Below, in pieces: positions 17,634 through 27,077 of a DNA stretch of 64,000 nt. The translations under genes were made by a program, and so were the position numbers. Below the pieces are notes generated by a model, which was not told the DNA's origin, made no database searches, and saw nothing but the letters and a program-made list of their open reading frames with translations. Every line of letters starts with the position of its first letter. The stretch's first letter is position 1. Origin of the DNA: Lachnospiraceae bacterium. Its GTDB lineage: Bacteria; Bacillota; Clostridia; Lachnospirales; Lachnospiraceae. The stretch covers positions 359,561-423,560 of the forward strand of contig CAJTCV010000002.1 in assembly GCA_910574805.1 (NCBI GenBank), written 5' to 3'.

Positions 17634-18335
17634 ATGAATTCAGCAGGTGAACGTTTATATAACGGTATTATAAAAGAGAATCCTACCTTTGTAATGATGC
17701 TGGGTATGTGCCCGACTCTTGCAGTTACCACCAGTGCCATGAACGGACTGGGCATGGGACTGACGACTATGGTGATCCTGGCGCTTTCCAACCTGATTAT
17801 CTCCATGCTTCGGAAGGTGATCCCGGATGACGTGCGTGTACCGGCATTTATCGTGATTGTGGCATCCTTCGTGACCATCGTACAGTTTCTTCTGCAGGCT
17901 TATATTCCGACCCTGAATGAGAGTCTGGGACTTTATATCCCTCTGATCGTTGTAAACTGCATCATCCTGGGCCGTGCAGAGGCATATGCATCCAAGAATC
18001 CCATGATCGCGTCGTTATTTGACGGGATCGGCATGGGCCTTGGCTTTACAATTGGTCTTACCAGTATCGGCATTGTCCGGGAGCTTATCGGTTCCGGAAA
18101 GATCTTCGGGGCAGCAGTGCTTCCGGCTTCCTATGAACCGGTGTCTATCTTCGTTATGGCGCCCGGAGCATTCTTTGTGCTGGCGTTGCTCACCGGTCTC
18201 CAGAACAAGGTGAAGCTGAACATGGCGAAGAAGGGGAAAGACGTATCGAAGATTCAGAGCGGATGCAATGCAGACTGCGCATCCTGCGGTGCAAAATGCG
18301 GGAATGCAAAGGAACAGGGGGGTAGAGAGGAATGA
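17634..18335 (+). CDS. rnfE: Rnf electron transport complex subunit E, with a cysteine-rich tail
   Basis: 233 aa, polytopic. In the known Rnf structure RnfE and RnfA hold an intramembrane Fe-S centre; the matching cysteines here are Cys26 in MLGMCPTLAV and Cys109 in VVNCIILGRAE. The last 25 residues form a soluble tail with four cysteines, C211-x3-C215-x2-C218-x3-C222, spacing fit for a metal or Fe-S site. That tail is an addition not present in the proteobacterial subunit. The stop overlaps the rnfA start (ATGA). Confidence 0.95.
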   Translation: MNSAGERLYNGIIKENPTFVMMLGMCPTLAVTTSAMNGLGMGLTTMVILALSNLIISMLRKVIPDDVRVPAFIVIVASFVTIVQFLLQAYIPTLNESLGLYIPLIVVNCIILGRAEAYASKNPMIASLFDGIGMGLGFTIGLTSIGIVRELIGSGKIFGAAVLPASYEPVSIFVMAPGAFFVLALLTGLQNKVKLNMAKKGKDVSKIQSGCNADCASCGAKCGNAKEQGGREE

Positions 18336-18907
18336 AAGAATTATTAGTGATTGCCATCGGGTCTGCCCTGGTAAACAATGTGGTCCTGAGCCAGTTTCTG
18401 GGGATCTGTCCGTTCCTTGGCGTCTCCAAGAAGGTGGAGACAGCTGCAGGCATGGGCGCGGCAGTTATCTTTGTCATCACTCTGGCTTCTTTTGTGACCA
18501 GTGTGATCGACAAGGTGCTTCTGATCCCGCTGAAGATGACATATCTTCAGACGATCGTGTTTATTCTGGTGATCGCCTGTCTGGTGCAGTTCGTGGAAAT
18601 GTTCCTGAAGAAAACCATGCAGTCGCTGTATCAGGCGCTGGGCGTCTATCTGCCGCTGATCACCACCAACTGTGCAGTGCTGGGCGTGGCGCTGACCAAT
18701 GCGACAAAGGAATACAGTATCCTGACCAGTACCGTGAACGGCTTTGCGGTGGCGACCGGATTTACCATCTCCATCATCCTGCTGGCAGGTATCCGCGAGA
18801 AGCTGGAGTACAACGACATCTCACCGGCATTAAAGGGATCTCCCATTGTACTGGTGACTGCCGGGCTGATGGCGATCGCGTTCTGCGGATTTTCAGGGAT
18901 CATCTAA
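18332..18907 (+). CDS. rnfA: Rnf electron transport complex subunit A
   Basis: 191 aa, six predicted membrane helices, the standard length. Cys26 in FLGICPFLGV and Cys114 in TTNCAVLGVAL are the family's Fe-S ligands opposite RnfE. The start overlaps the rnfE stop by 4 nt. Confidence 0.96.
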   Translation: MKELLVIAIGSALVNNVVLSQFLGICPFLGVSKKVETAAGMGAAVIFVITLASFVTSVIDKVLLIPLKMTYLQTIVFILVIACLVQFVEMFLKKTMQSLYQALGVYLPLITTNCAVLGVALTNATKEYSILTSTVNGFAVATGFTISIILLAGIREKLEYNDISPALKGSPIVLVTAGLMAIAFCGFSGII

Positions 18908-18919
18908 GGGGGTAGAGTC

Positions 18920-19711
18920 ATGAGTATAACAGGAATCGTCATCGCTACAGTCATCGTAGGCGGTGTTGGGATTTTCATTGGTCTGTTCCTTGGAGCGGCC
19001 GGTGAGAAATTTGCGGTAGAAGTGGATGAAAAAGAGGTTGCGATCCGGGAATGTCTTCCGGGAAATAACTGCGGCGGCTGCGGCTATGCAGGCTGTGACG
19101 GTCTGGCAGCGGCGATCGCACAGGGGGAAGCTCCGGTGAACGGATGTCCCGTGGGCGGTGCGCCTGTGGGAGAGAAGATCGCGGCAATCATGGGCGTGGA
19201 AGCAGGAGCAGGCGTCCGGAAGGTGGCATTTGTAAAATGTGCCGGTACATGCGATATCGCGCCGAGAAACTATGAATATACAGGTGCAGAAGACTGCCGG
19301 TTCGTAAGCATGATGCAGAACGGTGGAGACAAGGTCTGCACGTTCGGCTGTCTGGGCTATGGAGCCTGCGTAAAGGAATGCCAGTTTGACGCCATTCATA
19401 TTGTGAACGGTGTGGCAGTGGTGGATCCGGATGCCTGCAAAGCCTGCGGCAAATGTGTGGCGGCATGTCCGAAGAAACTGATCGAGCTGGTGCCGGCGGA
19501 GGGCGTGCACTATGTACAGTGTAATTCCAGAGATAAGGGCAAGGATGTGACGAAAGCATGTAAGGCCGGATGCATCGGCTGTATGAAATGTGTAAAGAAC
19601 TGCGAGGCAGGCGCCATTACCGTGGAGGGAAATGTGGCTCATGTGGATTATGAGAAATGTACCGGCTGCGGAAAGTGCGCGGAAGAATGTCCGCGGAAGA
19701 TCATCAGATAA
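18920..19711 (+). CDS. rnfB: Rnf electron transport complex subunit B (ferredoxin-type)
   Basis: 263 aa with an N-terminal membrane helix (ATVIVGGVGIFIGLFLG) and a series of Fe-S motifs: NNCGGCGYAGC-x-GL (the 4Fe-4S/Fur-like domain), then CTFGCLGYGACVKEC, then ACKACGKCVAACP, then GCIGCMKCVKNC and finally CTGCGKCAEECP. RnfB accepts electrons from reduced ferredoxin and passes them to the membrane core. Last gene of the operon, followed by a terminator. Confidence 0.96.
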   Translation: MSITGIVIATVIVGGVGIFIGLFLGAAGEKFAVEVDEKEVAIRECLPGNNCGGCGYAGCDGLAAAIAQGEAPVNGCPVGGAPVGEKIAAIMGVEAGAGVRKVAFVKCAGTCDIAPRNYEYTGAEDCRFVSMMQNGGDKVCTFGCLGYGACVKECQFDAIHIVNGVAVVDPDACKACGKCVAACPKKLIELVPAEGVHYVQCNSRDKGKDVTKACKAGCIGCMKCVKNCEAGAITVEGNVAHVDYEKCTGCGKCAEECPRKIIR

Positions 19712-19730
19712 TCATATCAGATAAATAAAA

Positions 19731-19775
19731 ACGGCTCCCGGTATACTGTATGCGGTATGCACCGGGAGCTGTTTT
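19731..19775 (+). terminator. Terminator of the rnf operon, probably shared with the convergent chemoreceptor gene
   Basis: GGCTCCCGGT (19733-19742) pairs with ACCGGGAGCT (19761-19770) with G-U closure; an A-rich run precedes and GTTTTAT follows, so it can work both ways. Confidence 0.8.
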
Positions 19776-19790
19776 ATGTGAAATTTCTGA

Positions 19791-21470
19791 CTATTCCCGC
19801 AGCTGGAATCTCTGAACGGATTTCTTCAGGTCATCTGCACGTTTGAACAGCTCATTGGCAGAGACAGAAGATTTCTCAGCGGTTGCGGCGTTGGTCTGGA
19901 CCACATCGGAGATCTGTTCCACGCCCTCGGAGAGCTGCATAAGGGATTCCGACTGCTGCTGGGCGGAATCTGCGATCCGCTGAATCAGGTCTGCGGACTG
20001 CTGTGCGCCTGTCACGCTGGTGGCCAGAGTGGTGGTGGTGTCTTCGGAGAGCGTCGTTCCGTGCCTGACCAGCTGCATGGAATCTTCGATCAGCCTTGTG
20101 ATGTCTTTTGCGGCGATGGAGCTCTTGGTGGCCAGTCCCTGTACTTCATCTGCCACCACTGCGAATCCTTTTCCTGCCTCCCCGGCGCGGGCCGCTTCCA
20201 CGGCAGCGTTGAGGGCCAGGATATTGGTCTGGAAAGAGATATCCTCGATGGTCTTGATGATGCCGCTGATCTGCTGGGAGGATCTGGAGATATCTCCCAT
20301 GGCGGAGGTCAGCTCCTGCATCTTCTGGTTGCATTCCTGAAGCTGTCTGGCGGAATCAATGGAAGACTTCCTGGCGTCGTCTGCATCCAGAGAGGTGTGT
20401 CTGACCTGCTCGGAAAGCGTCTGGATGCTGGCGGAGAGCTCTTCCACAGCGGAAGCCTGCTCGGTGGCACCGTCGGAGAGCACCTGTGCATCGGAGGCCA
20501 TACGCTCGGACTCTTCGGATACCTGGTCTGCGGTGCTACGGATCCGGGAGAGCGCCAGATTGAGGGCATCCAGGATCTGACGCATGGCATTCTGGATCGG
20601 GAGAAATTCTCCCCGGTAGTCGTTGCCGATGGTCAGGTCCATCTTTCCCTGTGCCATCTGCGCCAGTTTGGAGTCGATGTCGTCTATGTATTTCTTCAGC
20701 TCCCGTTTTGTCTCATGGATGGACTCCACCAGCATGCCAATCTCGGAAGTGTCAGACTCCAGAAGAAATTCCGCGGAGAGATTGCCCCGGGAGATTTCTC
20801 CCATCTGATCCCGAACTTCAAGGACCGGATTCAGCACCCGTTTCCGGACCACGGTCATGACATAGAGCTGAATCACTGCCACCAGGAGCAGGGCCAGATA
20901 GATCAGTGCTTTGATGATCGTGGAACGAAGGTTCAGCCCCTGAATATCCTCCATGGTACGGGAGTCCAGCGTTGTGAGAAACTGTTCCTTCAATGCATTG
21001 ATCTGGGTGATGGAAGAAGTATAGTCGGGGCCATATACATAGTCAACAGCCTCCTGGAGCCTTCCTGCCTGTACATTTTCCATGGCCTGCTCCTCCAGGG
21101 GAACCAGCTGATTGGAAAGAGAAGACATCTGATCGATCATGGCCTGTTCTTCCTGCGTGATCCCGATCTCCTGCATGGCTGCAACGCCCTGGTCGCGATT
21201 TTTCAGATTGTTAATCTCGTTCCAGTAATTATCATAATGCACCTGCTCGCCGGTGGCGGCATAAGCCCGTACCTCATTGGTCAGGTAGGCGGAGCCGTTC
21301 ATAAAACGGTTGGCATTATAGGTAAGGTTGAACCGGTTCTCGCTGTCCGCGCTGAGCTGCCTGTTCGTGCCTGCATAGGCAAACAGCAGGAACAGCATCA
21401 GAACAAGAGTAGCGATGGAGATCCCGTTCAAAATGGAAATGTGGGTTGACTGGTTCATTGCTTTTTTCAT
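19791..21470 (-). CDS. Methyl-accepting chemotaxis protein
   Basis: 559 aa. A first helix at about 14-32 ([20 protein letters not shown]) is followed by an extracytoplasmic four-helix-bundle sensor (about 33-185), a second helix near 190-210, a HAMP region, and a long cytoplasmic coiled coil with the conserved hairpin tip [18 protein letters not shown]. Start ATG 21470 lies behind GGGAG. It carries no C-terminal CheR-docking pentapeptide. It is a lone chemoreceptor gene here; no flagellar or che genes are in the window. Confidence 0.95.
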   Translation of the reverse strand: MKKAMNQSTHISILNGISIATLVLMLFLLFAYAGTNRQLSADSENRFNLTYNANRFMNGSAYLTNEVRAYAATGEQVHYDNYWNEINNLKNRDQGVAAMQEIGITQEEQAMIDQMSSLSNQLVPLEEQAMENVQAGRLQEAVDYVYGPDYTSSITQINALKEQFLTTLDSRTMEDIQGLNLRSTIIKALIYLALLLVAVIQLYVMTVVRKRVLNPVLEVRDQMGEISRGNLSAEFLLESDTSEIGMLVESIHETKRELKKYIDDIDSKLAQMAQGKMDLTIGNDYRGEFLPIQNAMRQILDALNLALSRIRSTADQVSEESERMASDAQVLSDGATEQASAVEELSASIQTLSEQVRHTSLDADDARKSSIDSARQLQECNQKMQELTSAMGDISRSSQQISGIIKTIEDISFQTNILALNAAVEAARAGEAGKGFAVVADEVQGLATKSSIAAKDITRLIEDSMQLVRHGTTLSEDTTTTLATSVTGAQQSADLIQRIADSAQQQSESLMQLSEGVEQISDVVQTNAATAEKSSVSANELFKRADDLKKSVQRFQLRE

Positions 21471-21511
21471 GTTCTTTCTCCCTATATGATACTTGTGTAG
21501 TCATTACTTTC

Positions 21512-21540
21512 AGTGTACCTAAAAATTGTGAAAATAGCAA
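21512..21540 (-). promoter_or_regulatory. Candidate promoter of the chemoreceptor gene
   Basis: On the minus strand TTGCTA (21540-21535), 17-bp spacer, TACACT (21517-21512). The match is moderate. No SigD-type element (TAAA-N15-CCGATAT) was seen. Confidence 0.4.
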
Positions 21541-21639
21541 CACAAGTTTTTGGATTTTACATTCCTTTTTGTGTAAAAAAAGGAATTAAAAGCATAACTG
21601 TCAAGTCTTTTTTTATTTCAACAGATCTGATAGAATGAA

Positions 21640-21675
21640 CATGTCGGAAAATATCAAAGACTATTTTCTGACATG
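21640..21675 (+). other. 14-bp hairpin/dyad upstream of the surface protein gene
   Basis: CATGTCGGAAAATA (21640-21653) and TATTTTCTGACATG (21662-21675) pair along 14 positions with one G-U, around an 8-nt loop. It lies 78 nt before the start codon and directly after a possible -10 (TAGAAT, 21631-21636). It could be an operator or a 5'-UTR hairpin. There is no T tract, so it is not a terminator. Confidence 0.55.
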
Positions 21676-21752
21676 CCCATGTAGGAAGATACCGGCAGAT
21701 CTGCAGAAGAGACTGCGGGGCTTCCGGAATAAGAATGACAGGAGAGAAAAGC

Positions 21753-24700
21753 ATGAGCAAATGGAAGAAAAACGGTAAAAGGATTCTGGTGCTTCTTCTT
21801 GCCACGGCAATCATCGGCGGCATGACGGAGCGTTCGCGGGTCACGGTGGCTGCGGCGGATGCAGAGGGAGAAGCGGTGGAAACAGAGTCCCGTCCGGAGG
21901 AAGAAGCTTTGGAGACGCAGAATGATCCGGCAGAAAAAGGAGCTTCGGATACGGATTGTGATCCTGCTGCGGAAGGAGCAGAAGCTGCGGATGCAGAGAA
22001 TACCCCGGTTGCAGAGGGGGAGCCGGGCGCAGAAGGCGATCTGCCTGCGGGGGATGCTCCAAATGCAGAGGAAGACACGGATGCGGAGAATACTTCGAAA
22101 GTGGAAGGAGAAGGAACTCCGGGTACGGAAGGCGATAAAAACACAGAGGAAGATATATCTGCATGCAGCGGCGGGAATGTGAAGCCGGACGACGGCAGGG
22201 ATATGGATGCGGTCAACGGGACTGACTCGGATATTCCGGATACAGGATTTTTGGAAAATGGACCTCTTATGGAGGCGGTTCCCGGTGCAGAGCAGACGGA
22301 AGAGCAGGATCCGGAGGTGACGGCTGTGGAGGAGCTGCTTGGGGCGCTTCCGACTCTGGAAGAGCTGAAAGAGCTTGACCAGGAGGGGCAGATGGCAGCG
22401 TATGAGCAGATTCAGGCGGCTTATGATGCCTGGGAGAGCCTGGAGGAAGAGCAGAAGGCACTGCTTCCGGAGGCAGAAGCGCTGCTCAGAGAGCTGCTGG
22501 AGTATTTTACGGAGCTTGTGGCGCCGGCGGCAGCGGATGTGCAGGGGGCCTGGGATGCCATGACAGCTGCCATGGAAAACCGGGATGCGTCTGTGGATCT
22601 GTCCGGTTTCAGTATCATGGAAACGGACTGGGGGAGTATCTGGCCCAATGTTGCGGAGCACAATCCGGATCTGTTCTATATGCTGATGGCTACTTATTAT
22701 AAGGATGCGCAGGGAGTGATTCAGAGAGTTGACTTTACGTACAATCCGAACTATAATGCATCTCATGTGGCTGCATATAAGGCGGCGGTTCAGCATACTG
22801 TGAACGAGGTGATCAGAGGCAGCATGTCTGACGAACAGAAGGCGCTTGCCCTGCACGATTATCTGGTCCAGCATATGGAATATGACCAGAATGCATTCAA
22901 CAATTCAGGCCTTGAAAAGAGAAACGCCTATGAAGCGCTGGTTAACGGTATCGGTGTCTGCGAAGGCTATGCGCTTGCTTATGCCGCGCTGTTAAAAGCG
23001 GTAAATATTGAAGTTGACTTTTGTGAAAGCCGGTCCATGAATCATATATGGAATTATGTGAAACTGGGGGGGAACTGGTATCATGTGGATCCAACCTATG
23101 ATGATGTAATGGCTGCCAGCCAGTTTGGGGCGACCGGCAGCGCGAAACATGAGTATTTCCTGCTCAGCGACAGCGCTATGGCGGCAAAGCCTGGAAGAGA
23201 CTGGGAGACGAAAGGGGTTGCAACAGACACGTCTTATGATAATTCCTGGCATAAGACCGTTCCTTCCACCGGTTCTGCCATATATACAACCGATGGTTCG
23301 GAGTATTATCTGAAAAAAGAAACGGTGGTCAATGCCGCGCATATATGCCGCGGTGCATCTCTGGTAAAGAGAACAAACGGAACTGAAACCACAGTGGCGA
23401 CTGTTGATATCAAAAATCTGGGGGCGGCTCAGGGACAATGGCCCATGTATGGAGACAGTTATTCCAGACTTTCTTACACTGGGGGAATCCTGTATTTCAA
23501 CGTCGGCAATTCAGTCTATTCCTATCATCCGTCTGCAGCAAATGCGGTTCCCGTGGAAATTTATGAGTATGTAAGTACAGAGGGCAGAATTGTGTCCGGT
23601 CTTCTGGTATCCGGAGATGAGATGATTCTGGAAACTTATTTGTCCGGCGGGACAATCGAGAAGGTAACACTTCCTCTTTTTACCCTGAAAGCCAGCGAGC
23701 AGAAGCTTAAGGCCGGTTATACGACTCCGCCGGTTTTGACAGCAACTGCGCAGGCAACTTCTTTTGTATGGGAGAAACAGCTTCCAGACGGGAACTGGCA
23801 GACCATCAGCGGTGCTTCCGGTTCCAGTTATACGATAGAGATGGGTTTGCCTGCCGGTACATACAATTACCGGGTGACGGCTGAGCTGAACGGAAAGCGG
23901 GTAACGGCATCGGTTGCCATCACTGTCACTGCCCGGGAAGAGCAGAAGAATTTTGCCTTCCCGTCGGGAACGAAGGCGGCTACCTACGGTGACGGGGACT
24001 TTACCATCACGGCTGCTGGGGCGGCAGCAGGCTCCTCCGTTACTTACAGCAGTTCGGATCCTTCCGTTGCATCGGTGGACCCGGTGACGGGAGCAGTCCG
24101 GATTCTGAAGGCCGGCAGCACTGTGCTCACAGCCACTGCCTCTGAGACAGAGGAATATCTGGAAGCGAAGAGTACCTGTACGCTGACCGTTTCACCCAGA
24201 ACACTGGCATGGGATGTGAGCGCTCTGGAGGCAAAAGACCGTCTGGACCGCATCAAAGATCAGGGAGCGACCCTTTTCGGGGAATTAAAGCTTTCTGGTA
24301 TTCTGGAAAAGGATACAGCAACTGTACGGTTTGAGTGTCTGTCAGACTGTTTGACCGGTGTCTATGAGAAGGTGGCAGCAGGCAGCCAGAAGGTGACGCT
24401 TTCCTGGAAAAATGCACAGGATCCGGCGGTCCTTCTGGGAGAAGGAAGCAGTAATTATACCATGCCGGGAGCCCTGCCGGAGATCGTGGGCCAGATCAGT
24501 GTGGTAGAGAGTTCCCTTCCGCTCCTTCCGGAATCTACAGATGACACCAGCTACAGGCTTCAGGTGGAATATGGTATTTCAGAAGTACCGGATTCTTTTA
24601 AAGACAAAGAGCATCTGAATACACCCGGCAGGATCGAGAAGGAGATGAAGCTGAAGATTCAGGAGAGATCCAGCAAAGTTGCGGAGACGGATATTGTAAC

Positions 24701-25175
24701 TTATGATGTGGATCTTCTGATTAATGTCAACGGAACCGGATGGAAGAAGGCTACGAAGGACAATTTTCCGTCAGGTGGCCTGACCATCACGCTGCCGTAT
24801 CCTTCCGGTACGGGAAGAGATACCCATGACTTTGTAGTCGCTCACATGTTCACAGAGGATATGAATGGTTTCCGCGTGGGGGATGTGGAGCATCCGGTGG
24901 TGACGAAGACAGAAGCAGGGCTTACCTTTAAGGTATACGGATTGTCTCCCATTTCCATCGGCTGGAAAGAGGTGGAGAGGCACAGTGGTTCCTCTTCCGG
25001 AGGAGGCGGTGGAAATAACAGTACATCCGCTGCTGCGCCTGCATCTGCAGTCAGCAGTGTGAACAGTGCGCCCACCGGGGACACATTACCTGTCATGGGA
25101 TATGTCCTGCTGGCAGCAGCGGCTTCTGCTCTGCTGATGGTTCTCTGGTTCAGAAGAAAAAGGATCTATGGGTAA
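21753..25175 (+). CDS. Large secreted transglutaminase-like surface protein with a wall-anchor tail
   Basis: 1140 aa from ATG 21753 (GGAG 8-9 nt upstream). A signal peptide is followed by an acidic, Ala/Glu/Asp-rich low-complexity region to about 170, then a helical segment. A transglutaminase-like domain spans about 340-500, with a visible Cys403-His431-Asp446 triad in GIGVCEGYALAY, SMNHIWNYV and WYHVDPTYDD. Later parts hold Ig-like domains (about 650-800, including a Big-type repeat with SSVTYSSSDPSVASVD) and a C-terminal beta region. The end reads SAPTGDTLPVMG, a membrane helix and RRKRIYG, resembling an x-P-x-T-G-D sortase signal. It probably crosslinks or cleaves extracellular protein or peptidoglycan; the substrate is unknown. 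Confidence 0.85.
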   Translation: MSKWKKNGKRILVLLLATAIIGGMTERSRVTVAAADAEGEAVETESRPEEEALETQNDPAEKGASDTDCDPAAEGAEAADAENTPVAEGEPGAEGDLPAGDAPNAEEDTDAENTSKVEGEGTPGTEGDKNTEEDISACSGGNVKPDDGRDMDAVNGTDSDIPDTGFLENGPLMEAVPGAEQTEEQDPEVTAVEELLGALPTLEELKELDQEGQMAAYEQIQAAYDAWESLEEEQKALLPEAEALLRELLEYFTELVAPAAADVQGAWDAMTAAMENRDASVDLSGFSIMETDWGSIWPNVAEHNPDLFYMLMATYYKDAQGVIQRVDFTYNPNYNASHVAAYKAAVQHTVNEVIRGSMSDEQKALALHDYLVQHMEYDQNAFNNSGLEKRNAYEALVNGIGVCEGYALAYAALLKAVNIEVDFCESRSMNHIWNYVKLGGNWYHVDPTYDDVMAASQFGATGSAKHEYFLLSDSAMAAKPGRDWETKGVATDTSYDNSWHKTVPSTGSAIYTTDGSEYYLKKETVVNAAHICRGASLVKRTNGTETTVATVDIKNLGAAQGQWPMYGDSYSRLSYTGGILYFNVGNSVYSYHPSAANAVPVEIYEYVSTEGRIVSGLLVSGDEMILETYLSGGTIEKVTLPLFTLKASEQKLKAGYTTPPVLTATAQATSFVWEKQLPDGNWQTISGASGSSYTIEMGLPAGTYNYRVTAELNGKRVTASVAITVTAREEQKNFAFPSGTKAATYGDGDFTITAAGAAAGSSVTYSSSDPSVASVDPVTGAVRILKAGSTVLTATASETEEYLEAKSTCTLTVSPRTLAWDVSALEAKDRLDRIKDQGATLFGELKLSGILEKDTATVRFECLSDCLTGVYEKVAAGSQKVTLSWKNAQDPAVLLGEGSSNYTMPGALPEIVGQISVVESSLPLLPESTDDTSYRLQVEYGISEVPDSFKDKEHLNTPGRIEKEMKLKIQERSSKVAETDIVTYDVDLLINVNGTGWKKATKDNFPSGGLTITLPYPSGTGRDTHDFVVAHMFTEDMNGFRVGDVEHPVVTKTEAGLTFKVYGLSPISIGWKEVERHSGSSSGGGGGNNSTSAAAPASAVSSVNSAPTGDTLPVMGYVLLAAAASALLMVLWFRRKRIYG

Positions 25176-25202
25176 AAAGTATAAAAAGTTGTAAAAAAGA
25201 GG

Positions 25203-25240
25203 CCAGGGGTGTTGCAAAATGCGATGCCTCTGGTGTTTTT
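25203..25240 (+). terminator. Terminator of the surface protein gene
   Basis: CCAGGGGTGTTGCA (25203-25216) pairs with TGCGATGCCTCTGG (25220-25233) over 14 positions, with G-U pairs, around an AAA loop, followed by TGTTTTTAT. Confidence 0.8.
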
Positions 25241-25265
25241 ATGCCGGAGAGAATGAGAAAACGTA

Positions 25266-25293
25266 TTGACAAGCCAGAAAAAAATGCTATGCT
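25266..25293 (+). promoter_or_regulatory. Candidate promoter of the DUF554 gene
   Basis: TTGACA (25266-25271), 16-bp spacer, TATGCT (25288-25293), about 120 bp before the gene. Confidence 0.5.
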
Positions 25294-25412
25294 TAATCTA
25301 TCGTGCCGGCGGAAGTATGAAGATACAGGGACCGGCTTACGGATTCTGACGGAAAATATACGGTGTGTTGGCAGGACCGGGGAATATACGGGAAGAAGAG
25401 GGATGCAGAAGA

Positions 25413-26093
25413 ATGACGGGAACGATCGTAAACACGTGTACAATACTGGCGGGAAGCGCTCTTGGAAGCATTTTTAAAAAAGGGATCCGAAAGGAACAGC
25501 AGGATGCACTGTACACGGCCATGGGGCTGGCAGCCACAGGGCTGGGAATCAATGCCGTGGTTCAGAACATGCCGGACAGCAGATATCCGGTGCTTTTTAT
25601 TGTGAGTCTGGCGCTGGGAAGCCTGATCGGGACATTTCTTGATATCGACGGGCGGTTCCAGAAGCTGACGGAGCGATTCTCGGCAGGACAGCTGAGCAAA
25701 GGGCTTTCCACAGGGATTCTGCTTTTCTGCATCGGGACGCTGTCGATCCTGGGACCGATTCAGAGCGCGCTGTATGGAGATCATACCTATCTGTTCACCA
25801 ACGCGACGCTGGATTTTGTGACGTCCATGGTGCTGGCGTCCACCTATGGCATAGGCATGGCGCTGGCGGCGGCGGTGCTGTTCTGCTGGCAGGGAGCGAT
25901 CTATGTGATCGCGCTGAACCTGGGAAATTTCATGACAGCGGATATGATGACGGAGCTGTCTGTGGTGGGCGGCTTTTTGATTGCCAGCTCCGGACTGTCG
26001 ATTCTGAACATTAAGGACTGCAGGACCATGAACATGCTGCCGTCCCTGGCAGTTCCGATTCTGTTCTGCTGGGCGTCCGGATTCTTTTCCTGA
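25413..26093 (+). CDS. DUF554 family membrane protein
   Basis: 226 aa from ATG 25413 (MTGTIVNTCTILAGSALG). About six hydrophobic helices. The start motif GTIVNTCTILAGSALGSIFKKG, read in two parts (GTIVNTCTILAG, then SALGSIFKKG), and the central LGSLIGTFLDID are typical of DUF554/YdfK proteins, whose function is unknown though a transport role has been proposed. The ribosome site is GAGGG about 8 nt upstream. The gene lies 38 bp before an AEC transporter gene in the same direction, so they probably share a transcript. Confidence 0.85.
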   Translation: MTGTIVNTCTILAGSALGSIFKKGIRKEQQDALYTAMGLAATGLGINAVVQNMPDSRYPVLFIVSLALGSLIGTFLDIDGRFQKLTERFSAGQLSKGLSTGILLFCIGTLSILGPIQSALYGDHTYLFTNATLDFVTSMVLASTYGIGMALAAAVLFCWQGAIYVIALNLGNFMTADMMTELSVVGGFLIASSGLSILNIKDCRTMNMLPSLAVPILFCWASGFFS

Positions 26094-26131
26094 GAGATCC
26101 GTTGGATGAAACTGTTGCAGGAGGGAAAAAG

Positions 26132-27043
26132 ATGGCTGTATTTACAATATTTTTTCAGATGCTGGCGCTTCTGCTCATGATCGGGGCCGGATATCTGATG
26201 GCAAAGAAGAAAATGGTGGACGAGCATACGAACGGGCAGATTTCCAGGATGATCATCAATGTGTTTAATCCGCTTTTATTTCTGTCCAGCGCCTTTGAGT
26301 CGGTGGGGACGATCTCCATGAGTACCATGCTGCAGATCGGCCTGGTGGCAGCGGGCATGTTCGTGTTTTTTATCGCTGCCGGGATGCTTCTGACCCCGTT
26401 TTTTGACAAAGATCAGGACCAGAGGAAGATCTTTCAGATGATGTTTGTATTTTCCAACCTGGGATTTATCGGGATTCCGGTGATCAACAGTATCCTGGGA
26501 GCGGAGTATGTGGTCTATGTGACCGGATTTCTGGTGGTATACAACATTGTTTTTTACACCTATGGGCTGAGTGTCATGAATGGGAGATTTTCGGCGGCTC
26601 TGCTGAGAACCATGGTAAATCCGGGCAGTATCTGCTGTGTGATCGCTGTGGCGGTGTTCTGTATGGGGGTGCAGGTCCCGGAATTTATCAATACGGCAGT
26701 TATGTACCTGGGCAATGCCGCGTCGCCGCTGGCGCTGGTACTGGTGGGATATACGCTGGAGCGCTCGGAGTTTAAGAAGATCTTCGGGGAGATGCGGCTG
26801 TATCTGTTTTCAGCGGTCAAGCTTCTGATCCTGCCGCTTCTGATGCTGCCGCTCCTGCGGATGGTGACGGATGATCCGGCCGTACTCTCTGTGAGTATGA
26901 TCATGTTTGGCATGCCCATCGGAAATATGCCGCTGATCCTGGGCAATGAGCGCGGGATTGACGGGAGCACCTGCAGCGCCGCGATCATCCTGTCCACGGT
27001 GCTCTGCGTATTTACCGTGCCGGTGCTGGTGACAGTAGTATGA
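26132..27043 (+). CDS. AEC (auxin efflux carrier) family transporter
   Basis: 303 aa from ATG 26132 behind GGAGGG. About ten membrane helices in two halves. MIGAGYLMAKKKMVDE near the N-terminus, NVFNPLLFLSSAFESV, and FSNLGFIGIPVINSILG in the discontinuous-helix region match the AEC family, which in bacteria exports or imports malate and other small carboxylates. The true substrate is not evident. It is followed by the structured element at 27078-27165. Confidence 0.9.
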   Translation: MAVFTIFFQMLALLLMIGAGYLMAKKKMVDEHTNGQISRMIINVFNPLLFLSSAFESVGTISMSTMLQIGLVAAGMFVFFIAAGMLLTPFFDKDQDQRKIFQMMFVFSNLGFIGIPVINSILGAEYVVYVTGFLVVYNIVFYTYGLSVMNGRFSAALLRTMVNPGSICCVIAVAVFCMGVQVPEFINTAVMYLGNAASPLALVLVGYTLERSEFKKIFGEMRLYLFSAVKLLILPLLMLPLLRMVTDDPAVLSVSMIMFGMPIGNMPLILGNERGIDGSTCSAAIILSTVLCVFTVPVLVTVV

Positions 27044-27077
27044 CACCGGCCGGACTGCAGGAGAGAACTGTAAATCA

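Noticed and set aside
20061..21449. 462-codon frame opposite the chemoreceptor
   Set aside because: The chemoreceptor is a clear full-length gene; this is an antisense artefact.
21609..21614. TTGACA-like sequence on the minus strand as a -35 for the chemoreceptor gene
   Set aside because: No -10 element follows at 16-18 bp; the TTGCTA/TACACT pair closer to the gene fits better.
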